Source of the DNA: CAIQQQ01 sp037445025
GTDB lineage: Bacteria > Pseudomonadota > Alphaproteobacteria > Acetobacterales > Acetobacteraceae
Direction of reading: 5' to 3'
DNA length: 64,000 nt
Assembly (NCBI GenBank): GCA_037445025.1
Contig: JBBILI010000029.1
Coordinates: 1 to 64,000, forward strand
Shown one piece after another: positions 34,045 to 42,923 of this stretch; positions within the stretch are counted from its first letter, which is position 1, and each line of letters opens with the position of its first letter. The notes beneath the pieces were generated by a model that worked only from the letters and a program-made list of their open reading frames with translations, had not been told where the DNA came from and did no database searches. The position numbers and the translations under genes were made by a program.

Positions 34045-35793
34045 ATGAAGACCATCCTGACCCTGCCGCGCGACGCCTGGCATCTGGCCCGCCCTTTCTT
34101 CCTGTCCTCGCCGGATCGCTGGACCGGCCGTGCGCTGCTGGCCGTCATCATCGTGCTCAACCTGTCCTCGGTCGGCACCGACGTGCTGTTCAGCTACTGG
34201 CAGCGCGCCTTCTACAACACGCTGCAGACCAAGGATTTCGACGGCTTCATCGCCCTGATGCTGGCGTGGAAGCACACCGAGCTGGGCTTCATGCCCGGCT
34301 TCATCTCGATTGCCACCGTCACCATCGCCATCGCCGTGGCCAACCGCTACCTCAGCCAGGCGCTGCAGATCCGCTGGCGGCAGTACATGACCACCACCCT
34401 GCTGGCGGACTGGCTGGCCGAGCGCGCCTATTACCGCATCAGCCTCACCGCCATCGGCGAAGGCAACGACAACCCCGACCAGCGCATCAGCGAGGACGTG
34501 AAGGATTTCGTCGAGCAGTCGCTCGGCACCGCCATCGACTTCATGTCCAACATCGTCTCGATGTTCAGCTTCATCGCCATCCTGTGGTCGCTGTCCGGCC
34601 CGCTCGCGGTGTTCGGCATCAACATTCCGGCCTATCTCGTCTGGGTGGCGCTGCTCTACGCCGCCTTCGGCACGGCGCTGACGCATCTGATCGGCCGGCC
34701 GTTGATCGGGCTGCGGTTCCGCCAGCAGAAGGTCGAGGCGGATTTCCGCTTCTCCCTCGCCCGGCTGCGCGAGAACATGGAGGCGGTGGCGCTGTCAGGC
34801 GGCGAGAACCAGGAGAAGCGCTCCCTGCTGGCACGCTTCGCCGACATCCGCGCCAACTGGTGGGACCTGATGCAGCGGGGCAAGCTCATCAACATCTTCG
34901 TCAATGGCTACAGCCAGGTCTCATCGGTGTTTCCCTTCATCGTGGCCGCCCCGCGCTACTTCAAGGGCAGCCTGGAGCTGGGCGGGCTGACACAGACCGT
35001 GGGCGCGTTCAGCTCAGTCCAAGGCGCGATGTCCTGGTTCGTCACCTCCTACGCCTCGCTGGCCAATCTGCGGGCGATCATCGACCGTCTGCTGACCTTC
35101 CAGACCGCCGTCGCCGCCGCCCGCGCCCATGGCCGCGACGGGCTGACCCTGGGTGACACCAGCAGCGAAGGCTTCGCGCTGGAGAACGCCACGCTGCGCC
35201 TGCCGGATGGGCGGGTACTGATTGAGCACGCCGCCCTGTCACTGACACCGGGCGTGTCGACCGCGATCACCGGGCGCACCGGCTCGGGCAAGTCCACGCT
35301 GTTCCGCGCGCTGGCGGGCATCTGGCCGTTTGCCTCCGGCACGGTGCGGCCCGGGCCGGGGCGATCGCTGTTTCTGCCGCAGCGCCCGTATTTCCCGTTG
35401 GGAACGCTGCGCGACGCGCTGTGCTACCCCGCCGAGGCGGCAGGCTTCAGCAACGACGCGCTGGCCCGCGCGCTGGAGGATGTCGGCCTGCCCGGCCTCA
35501 TCGCCCGGCTCGACCAGCGCGACGCCTGGGGCCAGATTCTGTCCGGCGGCGAGCAGCAGCGGCTGTCGCTGGCACGGGCGCTGCTGATCCGGCCGGACTG
35601 GCTGTTCCTCGACGAAGCCACGGCCAGCCTCGATCACGCGACCGAACAGGCTATGCTGACGATGCTGCACGAGCGGCTGCCGAAGACGACGCTGATCTCA
35701 ATCACACACCGCATGGAGGTGGCGGCACAGCATGACGTGCAGGTCCATTTCGATCGGACCGCGAACGGCACACTGCAACTGCAGAAGATATAA
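34045..35793 (+). CDS. ABC transporter, fused SbmA/BacA-like membrane domain and ATPase
   Basis: This is a 582-residue half-transporter. The N-terminal membrane domain (about 1-330, LLAVIIVLNLSSVGTDVLFS; WRQYMTTTLLADWLAERAYY; NPDQRISEDV) matches the SbmA/BacA-YddA group. The C-terminal ATPase has Walker A GRTGSGKST (about 410-418), signature LSGGEQQR (about 498-505), Walker B WLFLDEAT (about 519-526) and the H-loop ITHR. Relatives handle peptides, vitamin B12 or very-long-chain lipid precursors. The substrate here is not deducible. A truncated composite repeat lies just after the stop. Confidence 0.9.
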   Translation: MKTILTLPRDAWHLARPFFLSSPDRWTGRALLAVIIVLNLSSVGTDVLFSYWQRAFYNTLQTKDFDGFIALMLAWKHTELGFMPGFISIATVTIAIAVANRYLSQALQIRWRQYMTTTLLADWLAERAYYRISLTAIGEGNDNPDQRISEDVKDFVEQSLGTAIDFMSNIVSMFSFIAILWSLSGPLAVFGINIPAYLVWVALLYAAFGTALTHLIGRPLIGLRFRQQKVEADFRFSLARLRENMEAVALSGGENQEKRSLLARFADIRANWWDLMQRGKLINIFVNGYSQVSSVFPFIVAAPRYFKGSLELGGLTQTVGAFSSVQGAMSWFVTSYASLANLRAIIDRLLTFQTAVAAARAHGRDGLTLGDTSSEGFALENATLRLPDGRVLIEHAALSLTPGVSTAITGRTGSGKSTLFRALAGIWPFASGTVRPGPGRSLFLPQRPYFPLGTLRDALCYPAEAAGFSNDALARALEDVGLPGLIARLDQRDAWGQILSGGEQQRLSLARALLIRPDWLFLDEATASLDHATEQAMLTMLHERLPKTTLISITHRMEVAAQHDVQVHFDRTANGTLQLQKI

Positions 35794-35800
35794 GAAAGGC

Positions 35801-35878
35801 CTTCTTTTCTGAAGAAAAGAAGCAAAAGACTTTTATTCGTTTGAGCGGAGCTCTCTCCGGAGGAGGGCGTCAGCCTGC
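35801..35878. repeat. Composite AT-rich repeat, copy 6 (arm B plus core, arm A missing)
   Basis: The B-type hairpin CTTCTTTTCTGAAGAAAAG then AAGCAAAAGACTTTTAT is followed by the core GAGCGGAGCTCTCTCCGG and AGGGCGTCAGCC. The A arm that should follow is absent, and the convergent dehydrogenase stop lies directly there. It starts 7 bp after the ABC transporter stop. Confidence 0.75.
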
Positions 35879-35880
35879 AA

Positions 35881-36810
35881 TCAGTCCGGCTGTCCTGCCT
35901 TATGCGCCAGCAGCGCCATCAGCCGCCGATCACGCCATTCCTGCCGGGCGGGCTGATCCTCCAGGCTCAGATGGCTGCGCATCCTCGCATCCACCTGGCT
36001 CACCAGCTCGGGCGTCAGCGCAATCGGCACCATCTCCGCCTCCACCTCGGCATAAAGCCTACCGTAGCGCGCACAGTAATCCGCCACGCCGCCGGGCGCG
36101 TTGAGATCGATCGTCTCGAACGGGCCCATGAACGCCCACCGCAGGCCCAGCCCGTGCTTGATCGTGGCGTCGAGATCCTCCGGTGACACCACGCCGTCCG
36201 CCACCAGGCGGAACGCCTCGGCCACCAGCGCAATCTGCAGCCGGTTGAGCACGAACCCCTTCACCTCCCGCTTCACCGTCGCCGGCACCATCCGGGCACG
36301 CTCCATCAGCGCACGGGTGCGCGCCACCACCTCCTGCGCCGTCCAGGGTGAGGGGCACAGCTCCACCACCGGCACGAGATACGGCGGGTTGACGGGGTGG
36401 GCGACCAGGCAGCGGCTGCGGCCGCGCAGCGCCTCGGTGAACGCGCTGGCCGGAATGCCGCTGGTGGAGCTGGCCAGGACCGTGGATTTCGGCGCCATCT
36501 CGTCCATGCGGGCGAACAGCGCGGCCTTGGCCTCCACCCGTTCCGGGCCGTTCTCCTGCACATGCACGGCACCGTCCAGCGCCGCCTCCAGCGTGGGAGC
36601 AAGGCTGATGCGCGCCATGATCGCATTCGGCGTGTCACTGATCAGCCCGGCCGCGGCCAGCTCCGGCAGCCGGTCGGCAATGAAGCCCAACGCCGCCGAG
36701 GCCGCCTGCTGCGAACTGTCATGCAGGGAGACGCTGAAGCCGGCCCGGGCAAAGACGATCGACCAGGCCCGTCCGATGAGTCCCGCGCCGATGACTGCGA
36801 TCTTTTCCAT
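35881..36810 (-). CDS. 3-hydroxyacyl-CoA dehydrogenase-like / L-gulonate 3-dehydrogenase-like (lambda-crystallin group)
   Basis: This 309-residue NAD-dependent dehydrogenase has the Rossmann fingerprint VIGAGLIGRAW at 6-16. The catalytic region contains SSTSGIPASAF and AHPVNPPYLVPVVEL with the active His near 137. The C-terminal helical domain has KREVKGFVLNRLQIALVAEA. The short length and AHPVNPP motif fit the lambda-crystallin / carnitine or gulonate dehydrogenase group better than the fatty-acid oxidation enzymes. It is divergent from the next gene by 144 bp. Confidence 0.85.
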   Translation of the reverse strand: MEKIAVIGAGLIGRAWSIVFARAGFSVSLHDSSQQAASAALGFIADRLPELAAAGLISDTPNAIMARISLAPTLEAALDGAVHVQENGPERVEAKAALFARMDEMAPKSTVLASSTSGIPASAFTEALRGRSRCLVAHPVNPPYLVPVVELCPSPWTAQEVVARTRALMERARMVPATVKREVKGFVLNRLQIALVAEAFRLVADGVVSPEDLDATIKHGLGLRWAFMGPFETIDLNAPGGVADYCARYGRLYAEVEAEMVPIALTPELVSQVDARMRSHLSLEDQPARQEWRDRRLMALLAHKAGQPD

Positions 36811-36954
36811 GGTGCTCTCCCTGGTGTCCCGCCGCCGAAATCCGCTTGGATGTCAGGGATCGGCAGGCCACTCCATCCCGGGCCCGATCCAACCACCCCG
36901 GGCCGATCTTGCGCAAGCCGCGCGGCGGCGGCAGGTTGGCAGGGGGAGAACGAC

Positions 36955-37926
36955 ATGACACGCATCGCGGTGCTCGACGATTGGCAAGCTGTCGCCGAAA
37001 GCCTGACCGACTGGTCGGCCCTGCAGGCGCGCGCCGAACTCGTGTTCTTCCGCGACGCGTTCAGCGACGCGGACGAGGCGGCGGCGCACCTCGCCACCTT
37101 CGACGCCGTCGTCGCCATGCGCGAGCGCACACCCTTCCCCGCCTCCCTGCTCGCCCGCCTGCCCCGGCTGCGCCTGCTGAGCTTCACCGGCGCCCGCAAC
37201 GCCGCCGTCGATATCGAAGCCTGCACCGCGCAGGGCGTGCTGGTCTGTAACACCACCGGCCAGCCGCTGACCCACGGCACCGCGGAACTGACGCTGGCGC
37301 TGCTGATGGCGGCGGCACGGCAGATCCCGCTGGGTGACGCCGAGATCCGCGCCGGCCGGTTCCAGGAGAATCTGCGCCCGGGCATCGAGCTGAACGGACT
37401 CACCCTGGGGCTGATCGGCCTGGGCAAGATCGGCAGCCGCATGGCGCGCTACGGGGCGGCGCTCGGCATGACGGTGATCGCCTGGAGCCCCAACCTCACC
37501 GCCGAGGCGGCCGCCGCCGCCGGCGCCATGCGCGTCGAAAAGGCAGCGCTGCTGGAGAGCGCCGACGTGATCAGCCTGCACCTCGTGCTCTCCGCCCGCA
37601 GCCGCAACACGCTGACGGCGGAGGATCTTGCCCGGATCCGCCGCGGCACCATCCTGGTCAACACCTCGCGCGCCGGCCTGATCGACCAGCCTGCTCTGCT
37701 GGCCGCGGCCCTATCCGGCCAGCTCACGGTGGCGATCGACGTCTACACCCACGAGCCGCTGCCGGCGAACGACCCCTGGCGCACCGCCCCCAACACCGTG
37801 CTGTCGCCGCATCTCGGCTACGTCACCCACGGCAACATGGCAGCGCTCTACCGCGAATCCGCCGAGAACCTCACCGCCTGGCTTAACGGCGCGCCGATCC
37901 GCACGCTCAACACACCAACGATATAA
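36955..37926 (+). CDS. D-2-hydroxyacid dehydrogenase
   Basis: This 323-residue enzyme is of the phosphoglycerate/glycerate dehydrogenase family. The NAD-binding motif GLIGLGKIGSRMARYG lies near 143, the catalytic Arg in NTSRAGLIDQPAL near 240, and the catalytic His in SPHLGYVTHG near 288. It reduces a 2-keto acid or oxidises a D-2-hydroxy acid; the specific substrate is unknown. ATG 36955 has GGGGGAG 6 nt upstream. The alcohol dehydrogenase gene starts 12 bp downstream, so they form an operon. Confidence 0.9.
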   Translation: MTRIAVLDDWQAVAESLTDWSALQARAELVFFRDAFSDADEAAAHLATFDAVVAMRERTPFPASLLARLPRLRLLSFTGARNAAVDIEACTAQGVLVCNTTGQPLTHGTAELTLALLMAAARQIPLGDAEIRAGRFQENLRPGIELNGLTLGLIGLGKIGSRMARYGAALGMTVIAWSPNLTAEAAAAAGAMRVEKAALLESADVISLHLVLSARSRNTLTAEDLARIRRGTILVNTSRAGLIDQPALLAAALSGQLTVAIDVYTHEPLPANDPWRTAPNTVLSPHLGYVTHGNMAALYRESAENLTAWLNGAPIRTLNTPTI

Positions 37927-37938
37927 CGGAGACTCCTC

Positions 37939-38994
37939 ATGCGCGCCTGGGCCGTGGTTGAAAACGGAGCCCCTCTGCAAGAGGTCGAATGGCCGACCCC
38001 GGTGCCCACCGGCACCGAGGTGCTGCTGGAGACCACCCATTGCGGCGTCTGCCATTCCGACCTGCACATCTGGGAAGGCGTGTACGATCTCGGCGGCGGC
38101 AAGGTGCTGCGCATGGCCGATCGCGGCATGAAGCTGCCACTCGCCATGGGCCATGAGATCGTGGGCCGCGTTGTCGCCATGGGACCGGACGCCACAGGCG
38201 TTGCGGTCGGCGATATCCGGATCGTCTTCCCCTGGGTCGGCTGCGGCACGTGCCGCGCCTGTCTGGCGGAGGAGGACAACATGTGCCTCACCGGCAAAAG
38301 CCTCGGCGTCTACCAGAACGGCGGCTACGGCACCCATGTGGTGGCGCCGCATCCACGCCATCTCGTTGATCCCGGCACGCTCGACCTTGCCGTGGCCGCG
38401 ACCTATGCGTGTTCCGGCATCACCGTGTTCTCGGCCATCCGCAAGGTGATGCCGCTGCCGCCGGACGAGCCGGTCGTGCTGGTCGGCGCCGGCGGGCTGG
38501 GCATGAACGCGATCGCCATTCTCAAGGCGCTCGGCCATGAGAACATCATCGTCGTCGATGTGAGTGCGGAGAAGCGCGCCGCCGCCCTGGCCGCCGGCGC
38601 CAGCCAGGCGGTGGACGGCAGCGGCGAAGGCACCGCCCAGCGCATCATCGAGGCCGCCGGCGGGCAGGTGATCGCCTTCATCGACCTCGTCAACGGCACC
38701 GCCACGGCGCGGTTCAGCTTCGATGCGCTGCGCAAGGGCGGCAAGCTGGTGCAGGTCGGCCTGTTCGGCGGCGAACTGGCGCTGCCGCTGCCGCTGATGG
38801 CGATGCGCGCGCTGACGGTGCAGGGAAGCTATGTCGGCAACCCCAAGGAGCTGCGCGAGCTGGTCGCCCTGGCGCAGTCCGGCCGAGTGCCGCCGCTGCC
38901 GGTGACGCTGATGCCGCAGTCAGAGGCCAACACGGCGCTGATGCGGCTGAGGGATGGGCATGTGACGGGACGAATCGTGCTCAGAGCAGAGTAG
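37939..38994 (+). CDS. Zinc-dependent alcohol dehydrogenase (MDR family)
   Basis: This 351-residue medium-chain dehydrogenase has catalytic zinc ligands Cys35 (HCGVCHS) and His72-Glu73 (MGHE). Structural zinc cysteines are 102, 105, 108 and 116. The NAD-binding VGAGGLGMNAIAIL lies near 177. Both zinc sites are complete. It is probably co-transcribed with the D-2-hydroxyacid dehydrogenase; together they could interconvert an alcohol, aldehyde or hydroxy acid of an unknown pathway. A composite repeat starts 9 bp after the stop. Confidence 0.9.
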   Translation: MRAWAVVENGAPLQEVEWPTPVPTGTEVLLETTHCGVCHSDLHIWEGVYDLGGGKVLRMADRGMKLPLAMGHEIVGRVVAMGPDATGVAVGDIRIVFPWVGCGTCRACLAEEDNMCLTGKSLGVYQNGGYGTHVVAPHPRHLVDPGTLDLAVAATYACSGITVFSAIRKVMPLPPDEPVVLVGAGGLGMNAIAILKALGHENIIVVDVSAEKRAAALAAGASQAVDGSGEGTAQRIIEAAGGQVIAFIDLVNGTATARFSFDALRKGGKLVQVGLFGGELALPLPLMAMRALTVQGSYVGNPKELRELVALAQSGRVPPLPVTLMPQSEANTALMRLRDGHVTGRIVLRAE

Positions 38995-39003
38995 AAGAAA
39001 GCA

Positions 39004-39114
39004 CTTCTTTTCTAAAGAAAAGAAATAAAAAACTTTTTATCGCTGGGGTACACCCTCTCCGGACGAGGGCGCCAGCCGATAGAAGTTTTTTGGTTCTTTT
39101 TTTCAAAAAAGAAC
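39004..39114. repeat. Composite AT-rich repeat, copy 7 (arms A and B complete)
   Basis: The left arm is B type (CTTCTTTTCTAAAGAAAAGAA, some drift). The right arm is the inverted A type (GAAGTTTTTTGGTTC and T-rich hairpin). The core contains CCCTCTCCGGACGAGGGC and GCCAGCC. Unlike most copies it lies between tandem genes: alcohol dehydrogenase stop on the left, next oxidoreductase start on the right. Confidence 0.75.
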
Positions 39115-39150
39115 ATCACTTAGCCTTCCAACCCTGTCGGGAGCCACCCC

Positions 39151-40179
39151 ATGCCCATCTCCTCCACCACCGACATGACCAGCTCCGTCACCCTGCGACG
39201 CCGGCCCAGCGGCGCCCCGACCGCCGAGGACTTCGAGATCGTCACCGCCCCGGTGCCCACGCCCGGCCCGGGCGAGGTGGTGGTGCGCACCATCTTCCTC
39301 TCCATCGACCCTTATATGCGCGGCCGCCTGTCCGACCGGAAAAGCTACGCCACCCCGGTGCAGCTCGGCGAGGTGATGACCGGCGAGACCATCGGCGAGG
39401 TCATCGCCAGCGCCGACCCCGGCTTCGCCGTGGGTGACATCGCCCTCGGCGCCCGCGGCTGGCAGACCCACACGCTGGTCAAGGCCCGCGCGCTCACCAG
39501 GATCGCGTCCGGCCGCGCGCCGCTCTCCGCCTATCTCGGCGTGCTCGGCATGCCCGGCACCACCGCCTATACCGGCATGACCGATGTGGGCCGGGTGAAG
39601 CCGGGCGAAACGGTGGTGATCTCGGCCGCCTCCGGCGCCGTCGGCTCGGTGGCCGGCCAGCTCGCCAGGCGCGCCGGCGCCCGCGTGGTCGGCATCGCCG
39701 GCGGACCGGACAAGTGCCTGTATGTGCAGGAGGTGCTCGGCTTCGACGCCTGCATCGACCATCGCGCCGACGATCTCGATGCGGCCCTGGCCGAGACCTG
39801 CCCGAGCGGCATCGACGTGTATTTCGAGAATGTCGGCGGCAGGGTGCAGGCGGCCGCGTTCGCCCAGCTCAACGTCTTCGCCCGCGTCATCATGTGCGGT
39901 ATGGTGGCGCAGTACAACGCCACCGAATTCCCGCCCGGCCCGAATCTCGGCTTCACCGTGGCCAAGCGCGTGACGATCCAGGGCATTCTCGTCTCCGACA
40001 AGCCCGAGCGCTTCGCCGAATGGCGCACCCTGGCCGAGCCCTGGGTGACCGATGGCAGCCTGGCCTATCGCGAGACGGTGGTGGACGGGCTGGAGAACGC
40101 CCCGGAAGCCCTGGCGATGGTTCTGGACGGCGGCAATCTCGGCAAGATGGTGGTGCGGGTGGGCAAGGACCCCGCCTGA
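39151..40179 (+). CDS. NADP-dependent oxidoreductase (CurA/leukotriene B4 dehydrogenase type MDR)
   Basis: This 342-residue zinc-free medium-chain reductase acts on activated double bonds (curcumin reductase / prostaglandin reductase group). It shows SIDPYMRGRLSDRKSY at about 50-65, the coenzyme motif SAASGAVGSVAGQLA near 157, and FENVGGRVQAAAF. Lack of zinc ligands separates it from the preceding alcohol dehydrogenase. Its TGA abuts the convergent phosphoesterase stop, the two codons forming TGATCA. Confidence 0.88.
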   Translation: MPISSTTDMTSSVTLRRRPSGAPTAEDFEIVTAPVPTPGPGEVVVRTIFLSIDPYMRGRLSDRKSYATPVQLGEVMTGETIGEVIASADPGFAVGDIALGARGWQTHTLVKARALTRIASGRAPLSAYLGVLGMPGTTAYTGMTDVGRVKPGETVVISAASGAVGSVAGQLARRAGARVVGIAGGPDKCLYVQEVLGFDACIDHRADDLDAALAETCPSGIDVYFENVGGRVQAAAFAQLNVFARVIMCGMVAQYNATEFPPGPNLGFTVAKRVTIQGILVSDKPERFAEWRTLAEPWVTDGSLAYRETVVDGLENAPEALAMVLDGGNLGKMVVRVGKDPA

Positions 40180-41025
40180 TCAGGCCTGCTTCGGCCGCAG
40201 CGTCGTCATGTCGCCATAGGCCTGGGGGAAATCCTCCAGGTCGTGGATGACGGCGTGGCTGACCCCGACGAGGCGTGACGAAAAGCTGCCGTCGGCGGCC
40301 AGCACATGCTCGAGATAGCCGATCGTCCGCACCCCCCAGTCCGGCAGGAACCACGGCGGTGTGACGAACGACGTGCCCGGCGCCCAGAGATGGCGCGTCG
40401 GTCCCACAGTGAGGTCGCGGAACTGGTGCACATGCCCGCTTGCCACCAGATCCGGCACCGTGGCCCCGAACGCATCCAGCAGGGCCGCGCGCGGGGCGGG
40501 GGTGATTACCATGCCGCCCTTATGGCCCTCGTCAGGCGCGCGCAGGAACAGTGGCTTGTGGATCAGCACCATCAGCGCGCGCCCGGACAGGCTCTGCACG
40601 CGCGTGCGGACGAAATCGAGCTGGGCCGCATCCTCGTCGGAGCCGCTGCCGAGCAGCAGCCCGTCGAGCGCCAGGATGCGCCAGCCCGGCACATCCTCGT
40701 GCCACCAGCTCTCGCCGATGATGCGGCGAAACCGGGCGAGGCGCGCGGCGTTCACCGGCTGGCTCTTGGCCACCTCCACGCTGTCCCCCACATCGCGATT
40801 CCCAGCGATCGCCCGCCACGGCAGGCCTATCGCGTCATGCCGGCGCTTGGCATCCTCCAGATCCGCATCCTGGTCGGCCCCGTCCAATGACAGATCGCCG
40901 GAGTTGATCACCAGATCCGGCCGCCGCGTGCGCAGATCCGTGACCGTATGGTCGAAATTATCGTCGAACAGGCGCTTGCTCGCCGAGAGATGCGTGTCCG
41001 AGATCTGCGCGATGGTGACGGCCAT
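40180..41025 (-). CDS. Calcineurin-like metallophosphoesterase (CpdA-like)
   Basis: This 281-residue class III phosphodiesterase-like protein has the usual metal-binding motifs: ISDTHLS (Asp9, His11), NSGDLSLDG, LIHKPLF and SGHVHQF. The GNH-Asp motif, however, reads AGNRDVGD: the His that normally acts as proton donor is Arg (codon CGC). The enzyme may therefore be altered in activity. Family substrates include cAMP and other phosphodiesters. It is divergent from the small membrane peptide gene. Confidence 0.85.
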   Translation of the reverse strand: MAVTIAQISDTHLSASKRLFDDNFDHTVTDLRTRRPDLVINSGDLSLDGADQDADLEDAKRRHDAIGLPWRAIAGNRDVGDSVEVAKSQPVNAARLARFRRIIGESWWHEDVPGWRILALDGLLLGSGSDEDAAQLDFVRTRVQSLSGRALMVLIHKPLFLRAPDEGHKGGMVITPAPRAALLDAFGATVPDLVASGHVHQFRDLTVGPTRHLWAPGTSFVTPPWFLPDWGVRTIGYLEHVLAADGSFSSRLVGVSHAVIHDLEDFPQAYGDMTTLRPKQA

Positions 41026-41156
41026 AAGAATGCTCCGGGATCAGACCCGCCCTGTGATGCCACCGTCGGGCCGGAATGTCGCGGTCGGGATGGCGTTAAC
41101 GATTGTGCAACCTTCTTCCCTTATCATGCCTCACGGATAGCGACGGAGGTAAAACG

Positions 41157-41264
41157 ATGCTGAAGGATACCATGCTCACCATAGGCATTCTCACGTTCGC
41201 GTTTTTCCTGGCGTGGCTCACCTCGTCCCGTTCCGAGGCCACCGACCCGGGGAAGGCGGAGTAG
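41157..41264 (+). CDS. 35-residue single-pass membrane peptide
   Basis: An ORF of 35 codons with a strong ribosome site (GGAGG 7 nt before the ATG) encodes MLKDTMLTIGILTFAFFLAW, a single hydrophobic helix, then a short polar tail ending PGKAE. Its strong ribosome site and compact layout support translation. It lies 24 bp upstream of the BPSL0067-type gene and may be co-transcribed with it. Function is unknown. Confidence 0.6.
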   Translation: MLKDTMLTIGILTFAFFLAWLTSSRSEATDPGKAE

Positions 41265-41288
41265 CGCCGGCACGACAGGCTACGCTGC

Positions 41289-41858
41289 ATGACACACGTC
41301 GCTGTGTCGTATGCCGACCCATACCACACGCAGGCGCTGCTGCCGCAGTTCGCCCGGATGGAGGCTGCCGAAAGCCTCGCGAGCCTGCTGGCCAGGGCAT
41401 CGGTCTGCCGGACGGTCCAGGGTCATGCCCCACAGGTCGCAGTCTTTACCCTGGTGATCACACCCTGCCCCGGCACTCCAGCCCAGGCCGGCCCGATCGG
41501 CACCTATGCCGGGTTCATCGGGCAAACCACCGGCGACGGCCAGTGCGTGGCACTGGTCAAGGCCATCCATCCCGGCCTCGGCTTCACCACCACCTGGCAA
41601 CGCGGGCCGGCCGTCCAGGGCAACATGGCACTGCAGCCCGGCACCGTGATTGCCACCTTCGCCGCCGACGGCCGCTATACCAGCGCCACCGACGGCAGCA
41701 GCCACACCGCGATCTATCTCGGCCAGAACACCACAGGGGTCGAGGTGCTGGACCAGTGGCGCGGCCAACCCGCCGCCGTGCGCACCATCCCATGGACCAG
41801 CCCCGGAGGCTCCGCGGCCGACAACGGCAGGCGCTATTTTGTGGTCGATGCGTCCTGA
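41289..41858 (+). CDS. BPSL0067 family protein (CHAP-like fold)
   Basis: This 189-residue protein has a C-terminal two-thirds matching the BPSL0067 family: GDGQCVALVKAI (Cys86), LQPGTVIATFAADGRYTSAT, SSHTAIYLGQ (His139) and VLDQWRGQ (Asp155). The Cys-His pair and fold relate it to CHAP/NlpC-type amidases. The first 70 residues are not family-like, show no clear signal peptide, and the start at 41289 has only a weak ribosome site, so the true start may be further in. It follows the small membrane peptide. Confidence 0.75.
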   Translation: MTHVAVSYADPYHTQALLPQFARMEAAESLASLLARASVCRTVQGHAPQVAVFTLVITPCPGTPAQAGPIGTYAGFIGQTTGDGQCVALVKAIHPGLGFTTTWQRGPAVQGNMALQPGTVIATFAADGRYTSATDGSSHTAIYLGQNTTGVEVLDQWRGQPAAVRTIPWTSPGGSAADNGRRYFVVDAS

Positions 41859-41923
41859 TGAGCCGTGTTCAGGGCTGACCTCCGGCAATCTCGTCCGGAC
41901 TCATGCGATGGTTTAAGGAAGCA

Positions 41924-41996
41924 CTTCTTTTCTGAAGATAAGAAGCAAAAGACTTTTGTTCGTTGGGCTGGGCCACCGCTGGAGGCTGACAGCCGC
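41924..41996. repeat. Composite AT-rich repeat, copy 8 (arm B plus diverged core)
   Basis: The B-type hairpin CTTCTTTTCTGAAGATAAG then AAGCAAAAGACTTTTG is followed by a degenerate core with GAGGCTGACAGCC. Arm A is missing, at the side next to the convergent SemiSWEET stop (42008). The stretch 41859-41923 has no gene. Confidence 0.65.
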
Positions 41997-42007
41997 GAAA
42001 TGCCTCG

Positions 42008-42262
42008 CTATCCGTGCTTCAACTTCATCACCAGAATATACGCCGCCAATGCAAACGTCACCGCATTCGCATAGACCACCGGCCAGGCCTGCGCCATCAA
42101 CCCATACGCGAGCCACAGCCCAACCCCAGCCACGAACAGAAGCAGCATCGGCAGACTGAAATCGCCCGCACTGCGCGTGCGCCAGGTTTTCAGCACCTGC
42201 GGCACGAACGAAACCGTGGTCAGACCGCCAGCCACCAGACCCATCGTTTCACCAAGACTCAT
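42008..42262 (-). CDS. SemiSWEET-type sugar transporter
   Basis: This 84-residue protein has three predicted membrane helices, forming one half-unit of the SWEET/PQ-loop superfamily. The PQ motif lies in TTVSFVPQVLKTWRTRSAGD, and the last helix ends in a Lys-rich tail. SemiSWEETs dimerise to carry sugars down a gradient. ATG 42262 gives the normal size; an in-frame ATG further upstream would add a basic leader. Confidence 0.85.
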   Translation of the reverse strand: MSLGETMGLVAGGLTTVSFVPQVLKTWRTRSAGDFSLPMLLLFVAGVGLWLAYGLMAQAWPVVYANAVTFALAAYILVMKLKHG

Positions 42263-42320
42263 GCGCCGCTTCCATCCCAGGGCCATCCCCGCCAGAGTGC
42301 CCTCCTTCATTCCACGCAAA

Positions 42321-42923
42321 ATGATGCAGCGCAACATGATCCGCACCGAGCTTCTCACCGGCCCTGACATAGCAGCCCACCTGCCCGATCTGGCACGGCT
42401 GCGCATGGCCGTGTTCCGCGCCTGGCCCTATCTCTACGACGGCTCACTGACCTACGAAGCAGGCTACATGGCCGAATTCGCCGCCAGCAAAACCGCCGGC
42501 CTCGTCATCGCCCGCGACAGCGGCACCGTGGTCGGCGCCTCCACCTGCCTCAGCCTCGCCGAGGAGGAAGACCACATCACCCAGCCCTTCCGCGACCGCG
42601 GCATCGACCTCGCCTCCGTGTTCTATTTCGGCGAGTCGGTGCTGCTGCCACCCTATCGCGGCCAGGGCCTCGGCGTCGCCTTCTTCGCCGCACGCGAGGC
42701 GCATGCCCGCAGCATCAAAGGCGTCACGCTGGCCACCTTCTGCGCCGTGGTCCGACCGGACATCCACCCCCTCCGCCCCGCCGACGCCGTCCCGCTCGAC
42801 GCGTTCTGGCGCAAACGCGGCTTCGCCCCCACGGACATGACCTGCACCATGTCCTGGAAACAGATCGACACCGCCGACATGGTGCGCAACACCCTGCGCT
42901 TCTGGACCAAGCCCCTCGCATGA
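42321..42923 (+). CDS. GNAT family N-acetyltransferase
   Basis: This 200-residue acetyltransferase-like protein has the acetyl-CoA loop PYRGQGLGVAFFAAREAHA near residues 113-131 and a preceding beta strand FYFGESVLL. The substrate is unknown. Start ATG 42321 or ATG 42336; no clear ribosome site separates them. The stop overlaps the nitrilase gene by 4 bp (ATGA), starting a coupled run GNAT-nitrilase-lpxB. Confidence 0.85.
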   Translation: MMQRNMIRTELLTGPDIAAHLPDLARLRMAVFRAWPYLYDGSLTYEAGYMAEFAASKTAGLVIARDSGTVVGASTCLSLAEEEDHITQPFRDRGIDLASVFYFGESVLLPPYRGQGLGVAFFAAREAHARSIKGVTLATFCAVVRPDIHPLRPADAVPLDAFWRKRGFAPTDMTCTMSWKQIDTADMVRNTLRFWTKPLA

